This document shows positions 27,119-33,543 of a DNA stretch of 39,463 bases, piece after piece (position 1 is the stretch's first letter; each line of letters starts with the position of its first letter). The notes under the pieces were generated by a model that did not search any database, was not told where the DNA came from, and saw nothing but the letters and a program-made list of their open reading frames with translations. The stretch comes from a virus. The translations under genes were made by a program, and so were the position numbers. Location: positions 1 through 39,463 of IMG/VR virus record IMGVR_UViG_3300030329_004118; one strand, 5' to 3'.

Positions 27119-27435
27119 TTCCCTTTCATTTTTAAAAACTCATTATATTTCTCACAAAATTCGCTAAATCGTAAAATAATGTATGTTTCGCCTCTATCTT
27201 CTTTTACGGCAACGGCATCAACTTCTTCAGATGGTTTCAACCAATTAGCAATTTTTTTACGACATTTAGCTTGAACTCGTAAATCTCCTTCTAATAAAAC
27301 ATCTACTTCTTCGTGCATACCTAAAGCTCTACCATTACTTCCCCAAGCTCTTTCAGCTCCAACTCCATAACTTTTAGCCTTTTCTACGATTTGTCTTTCA
27401 AACCTGTTTCCTTTTTGTTTGCTAGGGTGTGTCAT
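27115..27435 (-). CDS. Hjc-like PD-(D/E)XK endonuclease / resolvase
   Basis: A 106-residue protein: KGNRFERQIVEKAKSYG (E at about 14), EEVDVLL (D about 45) and RVQAKCRK (Q-x-K about 55-57) give the E-D-QxK metal site of small Holliday-junction resolvases and related nucleases. It would cut branched DNA during recombination or packaging. Good ribosome site AAAAGGAGAATAA before ATG. The same ribosome-site-plus-start sequence is repeated at 28138-28154, on the other side of the methyltransferase gene. Confidence 0.7.
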   Translation of the reverse strand: MTHPSKQKGNRFERQIVEKAKSYGVGAERAWGSNGRALGMHEEVDVLLEGDLRVQAKCRKKIANWLKPSEEVDAVAVKEDRGETYIILRFSEFCEKYNEFLKMKGK

Positions 27436-27445
27436 TTATTCTCCT
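27429..27445. repeat. 17-bp direct repeat, copy 1 (beside methyltransferase stop)
   Basis: GTGTCATTTATTCTCCT here and at 28138-28154 are identical. On the minus strand it is the ribosome site and start (AGGAGAATAAATGACAC) of the nuclease gene. The two copies flank the methyltransferase gene exactly, as expected for an insertion scar. Confidence 0.85.
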
Positions 27446-27446
27446 T

Positions 27447-28121
27447 TTATTTGTTTGAATTATAAAATGCTTTAGCGAAACCACTTGATGTAATAGACCT
27501 ACTTTTTGCTCTCTCGTTTTTAGATTTATTAAAATCTTCGTAGTAATTCTTTGACATTCTTTTTTTAGCCATCTCGTCTCCAAATAAAGATAGATTATTT
27601 GACTCAAATTCTTCTGTGCTAATCATCTCCACCATATCGGGCTTTACTATTTTTGTGGGGGGAGGCATATTAAAATCTCCCCACAGACAAGTCCTCTTGC
27701 TATAATTATCCCCATATTGATAGGGTTGAAATGTGTGTTTAGGTTTACCAAGATACCTGCTCATTCTTCCCAAAGGGTTTTCCATCGCCCAAAAGACAGG
27801 CTTTGTTATTAATATAATTCTTAAACAAGCATCTACTACCGATAACCCTTCCAACAGAGGTTCTTTCCCTTTATCTTTCCACCACCTTGCTCCGCTAGAA
27901 CTAAAATGAGTACAAGGAGGAGCAGATAATATTCCATATATTTTTTCTTTAGGTTTTTTAAACAACCTTACATCGCCTGTCCCATAATCATCTTCTATCC
28001 ATTCTTGAGAATCTACAACTCTAACATTATATCCATTATCTTTATATGGCTTGCTCCAAGCCCCTGTTCCACCGCACAAATCTAATATAACTTTACTACT
28101 ATTTATTTCAAAGAGTTCCAC
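27447..28121 (-). CDS. C5-cytosine DNA methyltransferase-like protein
   Basis: Catalytic motifs in order: VILDLCGGTGAW (SAM-binding motif I), SAPPCTHFS (motif IV with the catalytic Cys), MENPLGRM (motif VI, ENP instead of ENV) and KRTCLWG (motif VIII-like). It probably methylates phage DNA to evade host restriction. The frame is open up to a GTG at 28217, but the GTG at 28121 has AAGGA at good spacing and starts just before motif I, giving 224 residues; I chose it. The target-recognition region is short. It lies between two 17-bp direct repeats, so it is likely a recent gain. Confidence 0.75.
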   Translation of the reverse strand: MELFEINSSKVILDLCGGTGAWSKPYKDNGYNVRVVDSQEWIEDDYGTGDVRLFKKPKEKIYGILSAPPCTHFSSSGARWWKDKGKEPLLEGLSVVDACLRIILITKPVFWAMENPLGRMSRYLGKPKHTFQPYQYGDNYSKRTCLWGDFNMPPPTKIVKPDMVEMISTEEFESNNLSLFGDEMAKKRMSKNYYEDFNKSKNERAKSRSITSSGFAKAFYNSNK

Positions 28122-28137
28122 TACTTCTTCCTTGTAT

Positions 28138-28154
28138 GTGTCATTTATTCTCCT
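28138..28154. repeat. 17-bp direct repeat, copy 2 (upstream of methyltransferase)
   Basis: Identical to 27429-27445. Here the same ATGACACA begins a dead frame (MTHTRKK then stop), a likely remnant of the nuclease start (MTHPSKQK) left when the methyltransferase gene came in. Confidence 0.85.
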
Positions 28155-28347
28155 CAATCCATTTCTTATATCTTCTGTTACTCCTAAAATTTGAGCCAAA
28201 CATCTCTCTAACGGCACATTTCTTACAAATTATGCCTAATTTTTCATCAGTTATCAAGGAAGTCCATTCATACATAGGGGCATTATATTTATACTCCCCA
28301 CAACAAATACACTTACTCGTCGTCTTCCCAATATTTTTTATATTCAT
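28141..28347 (-). CDS. Small zinc-finger-like protein, 68 aa
   Basis: Two CxxC pairs (CICCGEYKYNAP... and IICKKCAVREMF) suggest one zinc site formed by four cysteines, followed by a basic helix (RSNRRYKKWIEENK). It overlaps the upstream gene by 35 bases and ends at the 17-bp repeat. Possibly DNA or RNA binding. No known family named. Confidence 0.65.
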   Translation of the reverse strand: MNIKNIGKTTSKCICCGEYKYNAPMYEWTSLITDEKLGIICKKCAVREMFGSNFRSNRRYKKWIEENK

Positions 28348-28531
28348 CTAAAGGTAGTTTTCCACCTAATTCCTTATATCTCAACGCAACATTTTTTATC
28401 ATTCGTGCATTTATAATTAATTGTAAGGCAGAATCCTCTGTATATTTTGACGGCTTACCAATATTTTCTATATAATAAAAAAGCATACTCTTCAGTATGC
28501 TTCTTATCTTTTCTTCCATTATTTCGTGCAT
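28313..28531 (-). CDS. Hypothetical protein, 72 aa
   Basis: Helical acidic-basic protein (MEEKIRSILKSMLFYYIENIGKPSKYTEDSALQ...). Similar patterns, a helix then KPSxYTEDSAL, are seen in small phage early proteins. It overlaps both neighbours. ATG at 28531; a second in-frame ATG four codons on is also possible. Confidence 0.6.
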   Translation of the reverse strand: MHEIMEEKIRSILKSMLFYYIENIGKPSKYTEDSALQLIINARMIKNVALRYKELGGKLPLDEYKKYWEDDE

Positions 28532-28593
28532 AGGTCAATAACCGCCCCCACTATATATGCCCCAACCGCAATCATAATTACCTCTGTCGTCAT
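28519..28593 (-). CDS. Tiny membrane peptide, 24 aa
   Basis: ATG 28593 follows GGAGAAGAT. The product MTTEVIMIAVGAYIVGAVID is almost all one membrane segment, ending in CTK. The stop overlaps the next gene start region by 13 bases. Small, so only moderately supported; ribosome site and hydrophobicity argue for it. Confidence 0.45.
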   Translation of the reverse strand: MTTEVIMIAVGAYIVGAVIDLCTK

Positions 28594-28626
28594 TATCTTC
28601 TCCCATTGTTATTTAAATCGTAAAAG

Positions 28627-28698
28627 TGGAGGCGGGAGGACTCGAACCTCCATCGCTCAAGCAGAAAGGGTTGCTTAAGCTCGAAACCTTTCGCCCCC
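28627..28698 (-). ncRNA. tRNA-like RNA resembling the tmRNA tRNA-like domain
   Basis: On the minus strand a 72-nt element has a 7-bp acceptor stem (GGGGGCG with CGCCTCC, one G-U), a canonical T arm (GGAGG-TTCGAGT-CCTCC) and discriminator A; CCA is not encoded. The 5' part GGGGGCG-AAA-GGTTTCGA is like the start of tmRNA (GGGGGCG...GGUUUCGAC) and lacks a normal D stem. In place of the anticodon arm there is a 9-bp helix (GCTTAAGCA with TGCTTGAGC) with an 8-nt loop ACCCTTTC, without U33 or a readable anticodon. It thus looks like the tRNA-like domain plus P2 of tmRNA, with no tag-coding part. A decayed tRNA is the main alternative. Confidence 0.55.
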
Positions 28699-28751
28699 AT
28701 ATTACCACAAGATAGCGTTTGACATTAAAACAATAACACGTACATTATCCC

Positions 28752-28937
28752 TTAAATATCGTCTTGTGGTAAATCTAAACTCTTTATTGCATCTAATGTA
28801 GTTTTAGCAATTCCCGTAGGTTCTCCGCCCGAATGTAATGCTTCTAACCCTTGAATTGCAATACTAAATTTATCTTGCAATGTTTTAGTTTTTTGGACTA
28901 ATCTATTATATTCTATTATGTATTTTTCTTCTTCCAT
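28752..28937 (-). CDS. Hypothetical coiled-coil protein, 61 aa
   Basis: Overlaps the helicase-loader-like gene by 22 bases. Product is helical (EYNRLVQKTKTLQDKFSIAIQGLEAL) then HSGGEPTGIAKTTLDAIKSLDL. No family recognised. It is the last gene before the tRNA-like element. Confidence 0.55.
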   Translation of the reverse strand: MEEEKYIIEYNRLVQKTKTLQDKFSIAIQGLEALHSGGEPTGIAKTTLDAIKSLDLPQDDI

Positions 28938-29401
28938 TTAAGATTTTCGGTTATCTCTTTGATAATCGCCTTTCTTTCTTCGTCCGTTGCAGAAGCTTCT
29001 TCTGCTTCCCTCATATAATCTTGATGCTTTTTTATTTGTTTTTCTATTTTATTATCAACATTAACGGGTATGATTCCGCCATTTTCCATAGCCCTAGATA
29101 GCCAATTGTTAGTAAATCTTCTAAAATCTTTTTTAGCTTTATTTGTATTAGATAAAAGCCACGCTCTACACTTTTCAGATTCCCTATTTATATCCACATT
29201 TGGATATGCTTTCTTCCAAGCTTCTTTTACGTTTTTAGGTATATTATCGTAAAAAGCATTAACTCTATCGGGGTAGGGGTCGACACTTTTGCCTTGATAA
29301 TTGACTTTAGAATACTCCTTAATCATATAATCAAAGAATTTTCTTGCATCAACCCACACCTCTTTTCCGTTTTTCCGCACCTTGACCTCAAAAAACATCA
29401 T
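28916..29401 (-). CDS. Helicase-loader/DnaT-type C-terminal domain protein
   Basis: A 161-residue protein. The segment VKEAWKKAYPNVDINRESEKCRAWLLSN...KKDFRRFTNNWLSRA (about residues 58-105) matches the short helical module at the C-terminus of many phage replication-initiation or helicase-loading proteins, which helps remodel the primosome on DNA. The N-terminal 50 residues do not contain a winged helix, so this may be a stand-alone or partner subunit. Overlaps both neighbours by a few bases, in the recombination/replication block. Confidence 0.6.
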   Translation of the reverse strand: MMFFEVKVRKNGKEVWVDARKFFDYMIKEYSKVNYQGKSVDPYPDRVNAFYDNIPKNVKEAWKKAYPNVDINRESEKCRAWLLSNTNKAKKDFRRFTNNWLSRAMENGGIIPVNVDNKIEKQIKKHQDYMREAEEASATDEERKAIIKEITENLKWKKKNT

Positions 29402-29619
29402 CTCGTTAATTTCTTGCTTTCAAAAGACCAACCGCCAAAGGCTTTCTTTCTTTCCGCAGTTCTCTTTGCATAAAATTTAGTTTGCTCTTTTTTGCAATCT
29501 TTGCACTTATTATAATTAACATTATTAGCAGTAACAAATCGATTGTCTTTATTCAAAGCAACTCCACATTTAGTGCAATTATCTTTTAGCAAATACCTTT
29601 TTTTAGAAAGGGATATCAT
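29398..29619 (-). CDS. Small zinc-ribbon protein, 73 aa
   Basis: CTKCG and CKDCK pairs separated by about 25 residues form a likely zinc ribbon, then a basic helix (KFYAKRTAERKKAF). The ATG at 29619 is preceded by GGAG; a longer GTG start at 29631 is also open. It overlaps the end of the SSB-like gene and starts of this kind often precede HNH or recombination accessory genes. Function unknown. Confidence 0.6.
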   Translation of the reverse strand: MISLSKKRYLLKDNCTKCGVALNKDNRFVTANNVNYNKCKDCKKEQTKFYAKRTAERKKAFGGWSFESKKLTR

Positions 29620-29854
29620 CTTCCACTCCACTAGGCACGGCTTGACTTCTTTCTTCTTTCGGCTTAAACTCTTCGAATTTTAAGCTATCATAAGTAGTAT
29701 TCCCGTCTTTAGATTTTTGATTTTCCCAAACAGACAATCTCATCAACTTACCATTCACTTTGCAAGTTCCTGTTTTTGTTGGTCTTCTGTTTTCCGAATT
29801 TGCTCCCTCATTCGTAAAAAGCGAGCCTGTATTATCTTTAGTTTCGTAACCCAT
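29603..29854 (-). CDS. DUF736/SSB-like protein with DDIPF tail
   Basis: An 83-residue protein. The start DNTGSLFTNE, then TGTCKVNGKLMRLSVWENQ and YDSLKFEEFKP resemble DUF736-type OB-like small proteins. The C-terminus GVEDDIPF matches the acidic tip of single-stranded DNA-binding proteins, which recruits repair and replication partners. It may therefore bind ssDNA or present an SSB-type docking tail alongside the adjacent Rad52-type protein. Ribosome site AGGAGAAGC. Confidence 0.65.
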   Translation of the reverse strand: MGYETKDNTGSLFTNEGANSENRRPTKTGTCKVNGKLMRLSVWENQKSKDGNTTYDSLKFEEFKPKEERSQAVPSGVEDDIPF

Positions 29855-29875
29855 TGCTTCTCCTATTTATTTATA

Positions 29876-30331
29876 TTAATTTGATTCGGGTGTCCAATTA
29901 AAAGGTGGCTTCCCATTTGCATTGCATCTTGCTATTAAAGGCTTTGCATCTCTTTTAGGATATAAATCTCTACCCAACCCAAAATGAACGGCACACCTTT
30001 TAAAAGCGTCAGAAACCTCTCCCTTTTCTTTTTCCACATTGCTCTCAACTCCGCAATCTGTTTTAGATATAGAGCCTATCGTTCCGTCTTCCCTTAAAAA
30101 ATTAATGGTTATTCTACAAAACAACCTGCCTTTTAATTCGTAAAACTCATTAGTCCAATTGCCCACGCCAACAACTTCATCTAACTTGTCTTGAACATAT
30201 CTAGCGTCAACATAAGTCAACATCATCGCATAATGGACTCCATCTCTCTGAAACGTCCTACCTACCCTATATTTTTTTTCATCTTCGGGTGTAGGCATAT
30301 TTAACGATTTTAAATCACTTTCTTTTATCAT
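29876..30331 (-). CDS. Rad52/Rad22-family single-strand annealing protein
   Basis: A 151-residue recombinase. The pattern YVDARYVQDKLDEVVGVGNW (about 40-59), RITINF, TDCGVES (91-97) and KGEVSDAFKRCAVHFGLGRDLY (103-124) is the conserved core of the Rad52/22 annealing superfamily in phages. It anneals complementary single strands during replication and repair, probably with the neighbouring SSB-like and resolvase-like proteins. It consists of the core with almost no C-terminal extension. Confidence 0.88.
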   Translation of the reverse strand: MIKESDLKSLNMPTPEDEKKYRVGRTFQRDGVHYAMMLTYVDARYVQDKLDEVVGVGNWTNEFYELKGRLFCRITINFLREDGTIGSISKTDCGVESNVEKEKGEVSDAFKRCAVHFGLGRDLYPKRDAKPLIARCNANGKPPFNWTPESN

Positions 30332-30605
30332 AACATTTCCCTTCCATATTTTTAACTTTATTTATTCTTATCATCAAATCGTCTTTTGATAACCAACCAA
30401 CGACATTGGGGGTGTCTACACTTGTCATTAACTCAAAAGAATTAATTCCATCTCCATACGCTTCCCCACCGCCTATAATCGAACACCATTCGCCATTAGC
30501 AAACTCAACTCTAGCTTCCTTTCCTTCGTGAAAATAACAATGTTCTTCCCACAAAAGCTCGGCAAATTTCATATCTTGATTGTGTAGCACTTTTTGATAA
30601 CCCAT
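30315..30605 (-). CDS. Hypothetical protein, 96 aa
   Basis: ATG at 30605 with AAGGA eight bases before; a longer TTG start is open but overlaps the upstream gene. Product has a central beta-like part (EARVEFANGEWCSIIGGGEAYGDGINSFELM) and an LSKDDLMIRINK end. Overlaps the Rad52-type gene by 17 bases. No family recognised; perhaps a phage early gene of unknown role. Confidence 0.6.
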   Translation of the reverse strand: MGYQKVLHNQDMKFAELLWEEHCYFHEGKEARVEFANGEWCSIIGGGEAYGDGINSFELMTSVDTPNVVGWLSKDDLMIRINKVKNMEGKCYDKRK

Positions 30606-30606
30606 T

Positions 30607-30855
30607 TTATCGTTCCTTAATTTCAACGATGCAATCTACGTTTAACTTTTTTACGATTCTAGTTTCAAGCTCATTAGCCATAGAATCAAAATCGTAAATC
30701 TTATCGCCGTTTCCGTCTTCTTCAAAGCTATAGTAGACAGGCATTTTTATATCTTCGGGAACAACAATAGACATTTGGTGGTCTATAGCGTCGTCCTTCT
30801 TTATAAATTTCTTCCCGTCATCTGTTATATAAACGTGCATCAATTCACTTTTCAT
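30607..30855 (-). CDS. Hypothetical protein, 82 aa
   Basis: Product starts MKSELMHVYITDDGKKFIKKDDAIDHQM, a pattern common in small phage proteins with an ITxDGKxFxxxxdA motif, then acidic middle and a basic C-terminus. Two bases separate it from the AbrB-like gene. No function known. Confidence 0.6.
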   Translation of the reverse strand: MKSELMHVYITDDGKKFIKKDDAIDHQMSIVVPEDIKMPVYYSFEEDGNGDKIYDFDSMANELETRIVKKLNVDCIVEIKER

Positions 30856-30857
30856 TA

Positions 30858-31031
30858 TTACTCCCCTTCCTTTTTAAATTCCAATCTACAACCCGAAGAA
30901 TTATACATAGAAGACAACGAGGCGAAACTGCCTTCCTTAATACCATTAGCCTTCAAAAAACTTTTAGGTAAAGTTATTCTCCCTCGCTCATCTATTCTGC
31001 AATCACATATTTTCAACATTGGAGTTTTCAT
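30858..31031 (-). CDS. AbrB/SpoVT-like small DNA-binding protein, 57 aa
   Basis: The product has CDCRIDERGRITLPKSFLKANGIKEGSFASL, the swapped-hairpin pattern (GRITLPK..L...GI..G) of AbrB/SpoVT/MazE-type regulators that bind DNA as dimers. ATG overlaps the upstream stop in TAATG (31031). It may regulate the early block or be half of an antitoxin-like system; no toxin is recognisable next to it. Confidence 0.7.
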   Translation of the reverse strand: MKTPMLKICDCRIDERGRITLPKSFLKANGIKEGSFASLSSMYNSSGCRLEFKKEGE

Positions 31032-31186
31032 TACTTATCCTCCTTCTTTTTACGATTTTGTCTATCTCTATCTAATTTAGACATAGTATCGTTTAAAGCT
31101 TCTGAAAGTGATTGTATCTCATCTACGGCAAATCCTACAAACTCAATCATATCAAACTTTTTTACGTTTTTATTTTCTTTACTCAT
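31031..31186 (-). CDS. Small charged protein, 51 aa
   Basis: Coupled to the AbrB-like gene by TAATG and overlaps the upstream zinc protein by 8 bases. Product has an acidic helix (MIEFVGFAVDEIQSLSEALNDTMSKL) followed by a basic DRDRQNRKKKEDK tail. No family recognised. Confidence 0.55.
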   Translation of the reverse strand: MSKENKNVKKFDMIEFVGFAVDEIQSLSEALNDTMSKLDRDRQNRKKKEDK

Positions 31187-31463
31187 TGCTTTTCCCTTTC
31201 TTTATATAAAATTTACTACCCATACCACACTTTTGACAATACTCTAAATCATATTCACAAGACGCAACCTTTTCGTAGTTCATTGGCGGAGCATCGCAAC
31301 ACTCACTCCAATACTCTATTTCTACGATTTTAGCGTTGTTTCGTAAAATTCGCTGACCTTCTTTATAGGCTCTATCCATATCCCTTTTCATTTTCCATTC
31401 GGGGATACCTTCATCGCCAAACTCTAAAGGTCTATCATCTAATTGTGCTTTAACTTTTCCCAT
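31179..31463 (-). CDS. Small zinc-binding protein, 94 aa
   Basis: C-terminal cysteines (ECCDAPP ... CEYDLEYCQKCGMGS) look like a zinc ribbon of a kind often found in phage small proteins. N-terminal half is charged helix (EWKMKRDMDRAYKEGQRIL). ATG preceded by AAAGGGAAAGAGTA. Function unknown. Confidence 0.6.
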   Translation of the reverse strand: MGKVKAQLDDRPLEFGDEGIPEWKMKRDMDRAYKEGQRILRNNAKIVEIEYWSECCDAPPMNYEKVASCEYDLEYCQKCGMGSKFYIKKGKSNE

Positions 31464-31500
31464 TACTCTTTCCCTTTCTTTTTAATCTACTTTTACGTTT

Positions 31501-32241
31501 TTAATAGAATCTAACTATATTTTCGGGTCTAACTTTCCAATTGTATATTTTTATTAACTGCTCGTAATAATGTGTAAAATTAGTGCAATCATATAATTCT
31601 TTGCGGTTATATTTAAGCTTATCCATAAACCTTTTATGGTCATACTCGCTATTGCTAAACATTTTAACCATCGCTAATATAAAACTCCTTCTTTTATATC
31701 CGTCGTAATACTCTTTAATCATAAGAATTTTATCGGCATCTCTACACGCTTTATTGTAATCAGAAACCTTAAAATCTCCATCTTTAAACATTTGATATGT
31801 TTTAGTTGCGTCGTTTTGGTGTACCCCTCCCGACAATAAATCCCTACAACATTTATGCGGATATCTATATTTCTCAAAAAAATCTCTATACATAAGATAA
31901 TCTTTTAGACCTGTATCACACCACGAAGTCATATAATTATATGGTGTCCAATCTTTTGAATTACTATTTAATATTCGTGTTTCTTTTAATCCATATCCAT
32001 TTTTAATTATAAAATCAACAGGAAGATTTAATTCTTTTTTACACTCAAATCTATGTTGCCCCTCACATATTTCCATTTTCTCATTAACTATAATCGGTAT
32101 TTCTAAATTGGTAGATTTAATCGATTCGAATATATTTTTCAAATTTCTCTTGTCGATAGCCCTATTTCCATTTAATTTCTTAAACATTCCATAGTCTTTA
32201 GTTTGAAATACTTTGTCTTTTACAACCATATTATTTAGCAT
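31501..32241 (-). CDS. ParB/Srx-like domain protein
   Basis: A 246-residue protein. The N-terminal 75 residues hold the ParB-like fold: GNRAIDKRNLKNIFESIK, IPIIVNEKMEICEGQHRFECKKEL, with the EGQHR box (60-64) typical of ParB N-terminal domains that bind nucleotide or act as nucleases. The C-terminal helical part is not recognised. In phages such proteins are linked to DNA partition, nicking or host modification. Starts 11 bases inside the preceding gene's end. Confidence 0.7.
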   Translation of the reverse strand: MLNNMVVKDKVFQTKDYGMFKKLNGNRAIDKRNLKNIFESIKSTNLEIPIIVNEKMEICEGQHRFECKKELNLPVDFIIKNGYGLKETRILNSNSKDWTPYNYMTSWCDTGLKDYLMYRDFFEKYRYPHKCCRDLLSGGVHQNDATKTYQMFKDGDFKVSDYNKACRDADKILMIKEYYDGYKRRSFILAMVKMFSNSEYDHKRFMDKLKYNRKELYDCTNFTHYYEQLIKIYNWKVRPENIVRFY

Positions 32242-32413
32242 TGTTTTTTCCTTCCTGTTTAAAATTTAACAATCTAGCACCACCATACATCTTTTTAGTT
32301 TTATAATCCATAAAAGGTATTTTCTTCCTTTTAAATAACTTTCTAGCTTCTCTATTTAAAGCGAAATAAATCCCGCCTTTCTCAAAGTATCTAGGCTCTT
32401 GCTTGTTTCCCAC
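32231..32413 (-). CDS. Small basic protein, 60 aa
   Basis: GTG start overlaps the stop of the Cro-like gene (TAGTG). Product is Lys/Arg-rich (ARKLFKRKKIPFMDYKTKKMYGGARLL). No family recognised. Coupled on both sides. Confidence 0.55.
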   Translation of the reverse strand: MGNKQEPRYFEKGGIYFALNREARKLFKRKKIPFMDYKTKKMYGGARLLNFKQEGKNNAK

Positions 32414-32643
32414 TAGCCTTGCAACTTATGATATTCTCTACTAAAATTAAAACTAGGATATAAATCTTTCATTGGTATTCTTAACAATTTTGACAACCTT
32501 CTCAATCTCTCTCTACTAGGTCTTCTTTCTCCCGATATCCACCTGCTTATATCGCTTGGATTGCAACCAATTTTATCTGCTATAAAGTAACTTTTATAAC
32601 CACTCTTTTTTATATACTCTTTAATATTGTTTTCTAATTCCAT
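32413..32643 (-). CDS. Cro/CI-type helix-turn-helix regulator
   Basis: A 76-residue XRE-type regulator: YFIADKIGCNPSDISRWISGERRPSRERLRRLSKLL is a clear HTH_3 core. First gene of the minus-strand run that leads into ParB-like and replication genes, with AAAGGATATTATAA before ATG. TTGACA half-sites occur in its upstream region (two copies at 32706-32731) and as a dyad at 35351-35368, which may be its operators. No CI-type protease domain, so it is more like Cro. Confidence 0.75.
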   Translation of the reverse strand: MELENNIKEYIKKSGYKSYFIADKIGCNPSDISRWISGERRPSRERLRRLSKLLRIPMKDLYPSFNFSREYHKLQG

Positions 32644-32790
32644 TTATAATATCCTTTATTTTCAATATTTCTTTCCATCAACTTAAATATAAAACTATAT
32701 ATGTGTCAAGTTTTTTTTAATAATTTGTCAAAAAACTTTTAATTCTGTTCCTATTTTTTTAAAAAATTTGCATATTTAAAATATAATTCG
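32644..32790. promoter_or_regulatory. Two-way control region of the HTH gene and the plus-strand RNA
   Basis: AT-rich stretch. On the minus strand two TTGACA boxes about 20 bases apart (in 32705-32731) could be promoter or operator parts for the HTH gene. On the plus strand TATAAT at 32782-32787, with a weak TTAAAA 17 bases upstream, could start the structured RNA. AAAAATTTGCATATTTAAA at 32762-32780 matches the late control region at 4261-4279 but for one base. Confidence 0.5.
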
Positions 32791-32793
32791 TAA

Positions 32794-33060
32794 AATTGTC
32801 CGCTTTGTAAGGTTTGGTTTGATACTTTTGGCTTGCAAAGTTATTCAAAGTCCTACCAAAAGGGGTGGATATAGGACACATAGGTAGACAAACTCGAGAA
32901 CGCCTAATCCAAGTAAGATAATTTATAAAGTGGCTCGGCAAATACAGAATATTATCGTTTTGTATTAGCGTGAATACGGCTCTATGGGGGGTTATAAAAC
33001 GCAAGGTCTGACCTCGAAATCTTTTAAAGAATCGGGGGTAGGACACTTGCGTCTTTTTAA
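32794..33060 (+). ncRNA. Structured non-coding RNA candidate, opposite to all nearby genes
   Basis: This stretch is visibly richer in G+C than its flanks and lies on the plus strand in a minus-strand block. Helices: CTTTGTAAG (32803-32811) with CTTGCAAAG (32832-32840); AATACAGAA (32941-32949) with TTTTGTATT (32958-32966); GTCCTACC (32850-32857) fully complementary to GGTAGGAC (33037-33044), but its first six also to TAGGAC (32872-32877), so two folds compete. It ends in a long hairpin plus T tract. A minus-strand frame (32759-33097) covers it but has no ribosome site or coupling. No known RNA class was recognised. Confidence 0.6.
32999..33058 (+). terminator. Terminator hairpin of the plus-strand RNA
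   Basis: ACGCAAG (32999-33005) pairs with CTTGCGT (33046-33052); inner GTC/GAC with a bulged A, then CCTCGA (33012-33017) with TCGGGG (33032-33037), followed by TCTTTTT (33052-33058). It would end plus-strand transcription; part of it competes with the GTCCTACC pairing. Confidence 0.65.
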
Positions 33061-33099
33061 GGATATGAAGGGTTATAATATAGAAGAACTTAAACATAA

Positions 33100-33237
33100 T
33101 TATAAACCTAACTCTTTAAGCTTTTTATGAACTATAGGCTTATCTTCTTCGGGTATAAAATCGTAATAATCCATTAATAAATGATAAGCTTTCTTATAAA
33201 TCATAACTCTAAATTCTAAACTCTTTTCGTAATTCAT
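33100..33237 (-). CDS. Small protein, 45 aa
   Basis: TAATG overlap with the preceding gene. Product MNYEKSLEFRVMIYKKAYHLLMDYYDFIPEEDKP... is helical and aromatic-rich. No family recognised. It is the last gene before the structured RNA, on the opposite strand. Confidence 0.55.
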   Translation of the reverse strand: MNYEKSLEFRVMIYKKAYHLLMDYYDFIPEEDKPIVHKKLKELGL

Positions 33238-33539
33238 TATTCTGCCTCCAACTCAAACTTAAATTGACTCATTCTTTCAATACAACTGCAAATCTTTTGT
33301 TTGTGGTCATCTTCATATTCATCACAACAAACAACATCTCTATGTCTTCTTTTATTATTTTCTTCTAGCCATTTTTTAGGATTATTTGTTTTCCCACAAT
33401 AATCTTTATTCCCATTTTCAATCCAATAAATTTCAAACGAAGGACTAAAAGCATCAACTATTTCCTTCTCACTTATTTTTCTTTTTATATCTGTTGGGTC
33501 GTATATTTGCCCATCATCATTAATAACTATTTTTTCCAC
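33237..33539 (-). CDS. Hypothetical protein, 100 aa
   Basis: GTG start (33539) with AAAGGG upstream. Product has a middle DYCGKTNNPKKWLEENNKRRHRD and several Cys (VVCCDEYE, KICSCIE), possibly metal-binding. Lies between the GGCT-like gene and a small gene, coupled to the latter. No known family. Confidence 0.55.
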   Translation of the reverse strand: MEKIVINDDGQIYDPTDIKRKISEKEIVDAFSPSFEIYWIENGNKDYCGKTNNPKKWLEENNKRRHRDVVCCDEYEDDHKQKICSCIERMSQFKFELEAE

Positions 33540-33543
33540 TATT

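Noticed and set aside
27422-27607. 61-codon minus frame over the methyltransferase end
   Set aside because: Lies in another frame of a well-supported gene; no motif.
28627-28698. Ordinary tRNA gene
   Set aside because: 8-nt loop without U33, no proper D stem, no readable anticodon; tmRNA-like start fits better, though a decayed tRNA is not excluded.
32794-33060. RNase P RNA or group I intron
   Set aside because: A few words (AAAGTCC, GGCAAATA, GTGAAT) recall RNase P, but the P4 partner and other conserved regions are missing; no group I P7 core.
32759-33097. 112-codon minus-strand frame over the structured RNA
   Set aside because: No ribosome site, no overlap coupling, odd composition, and it covers a set of strong helices and a terminator in the other direction.
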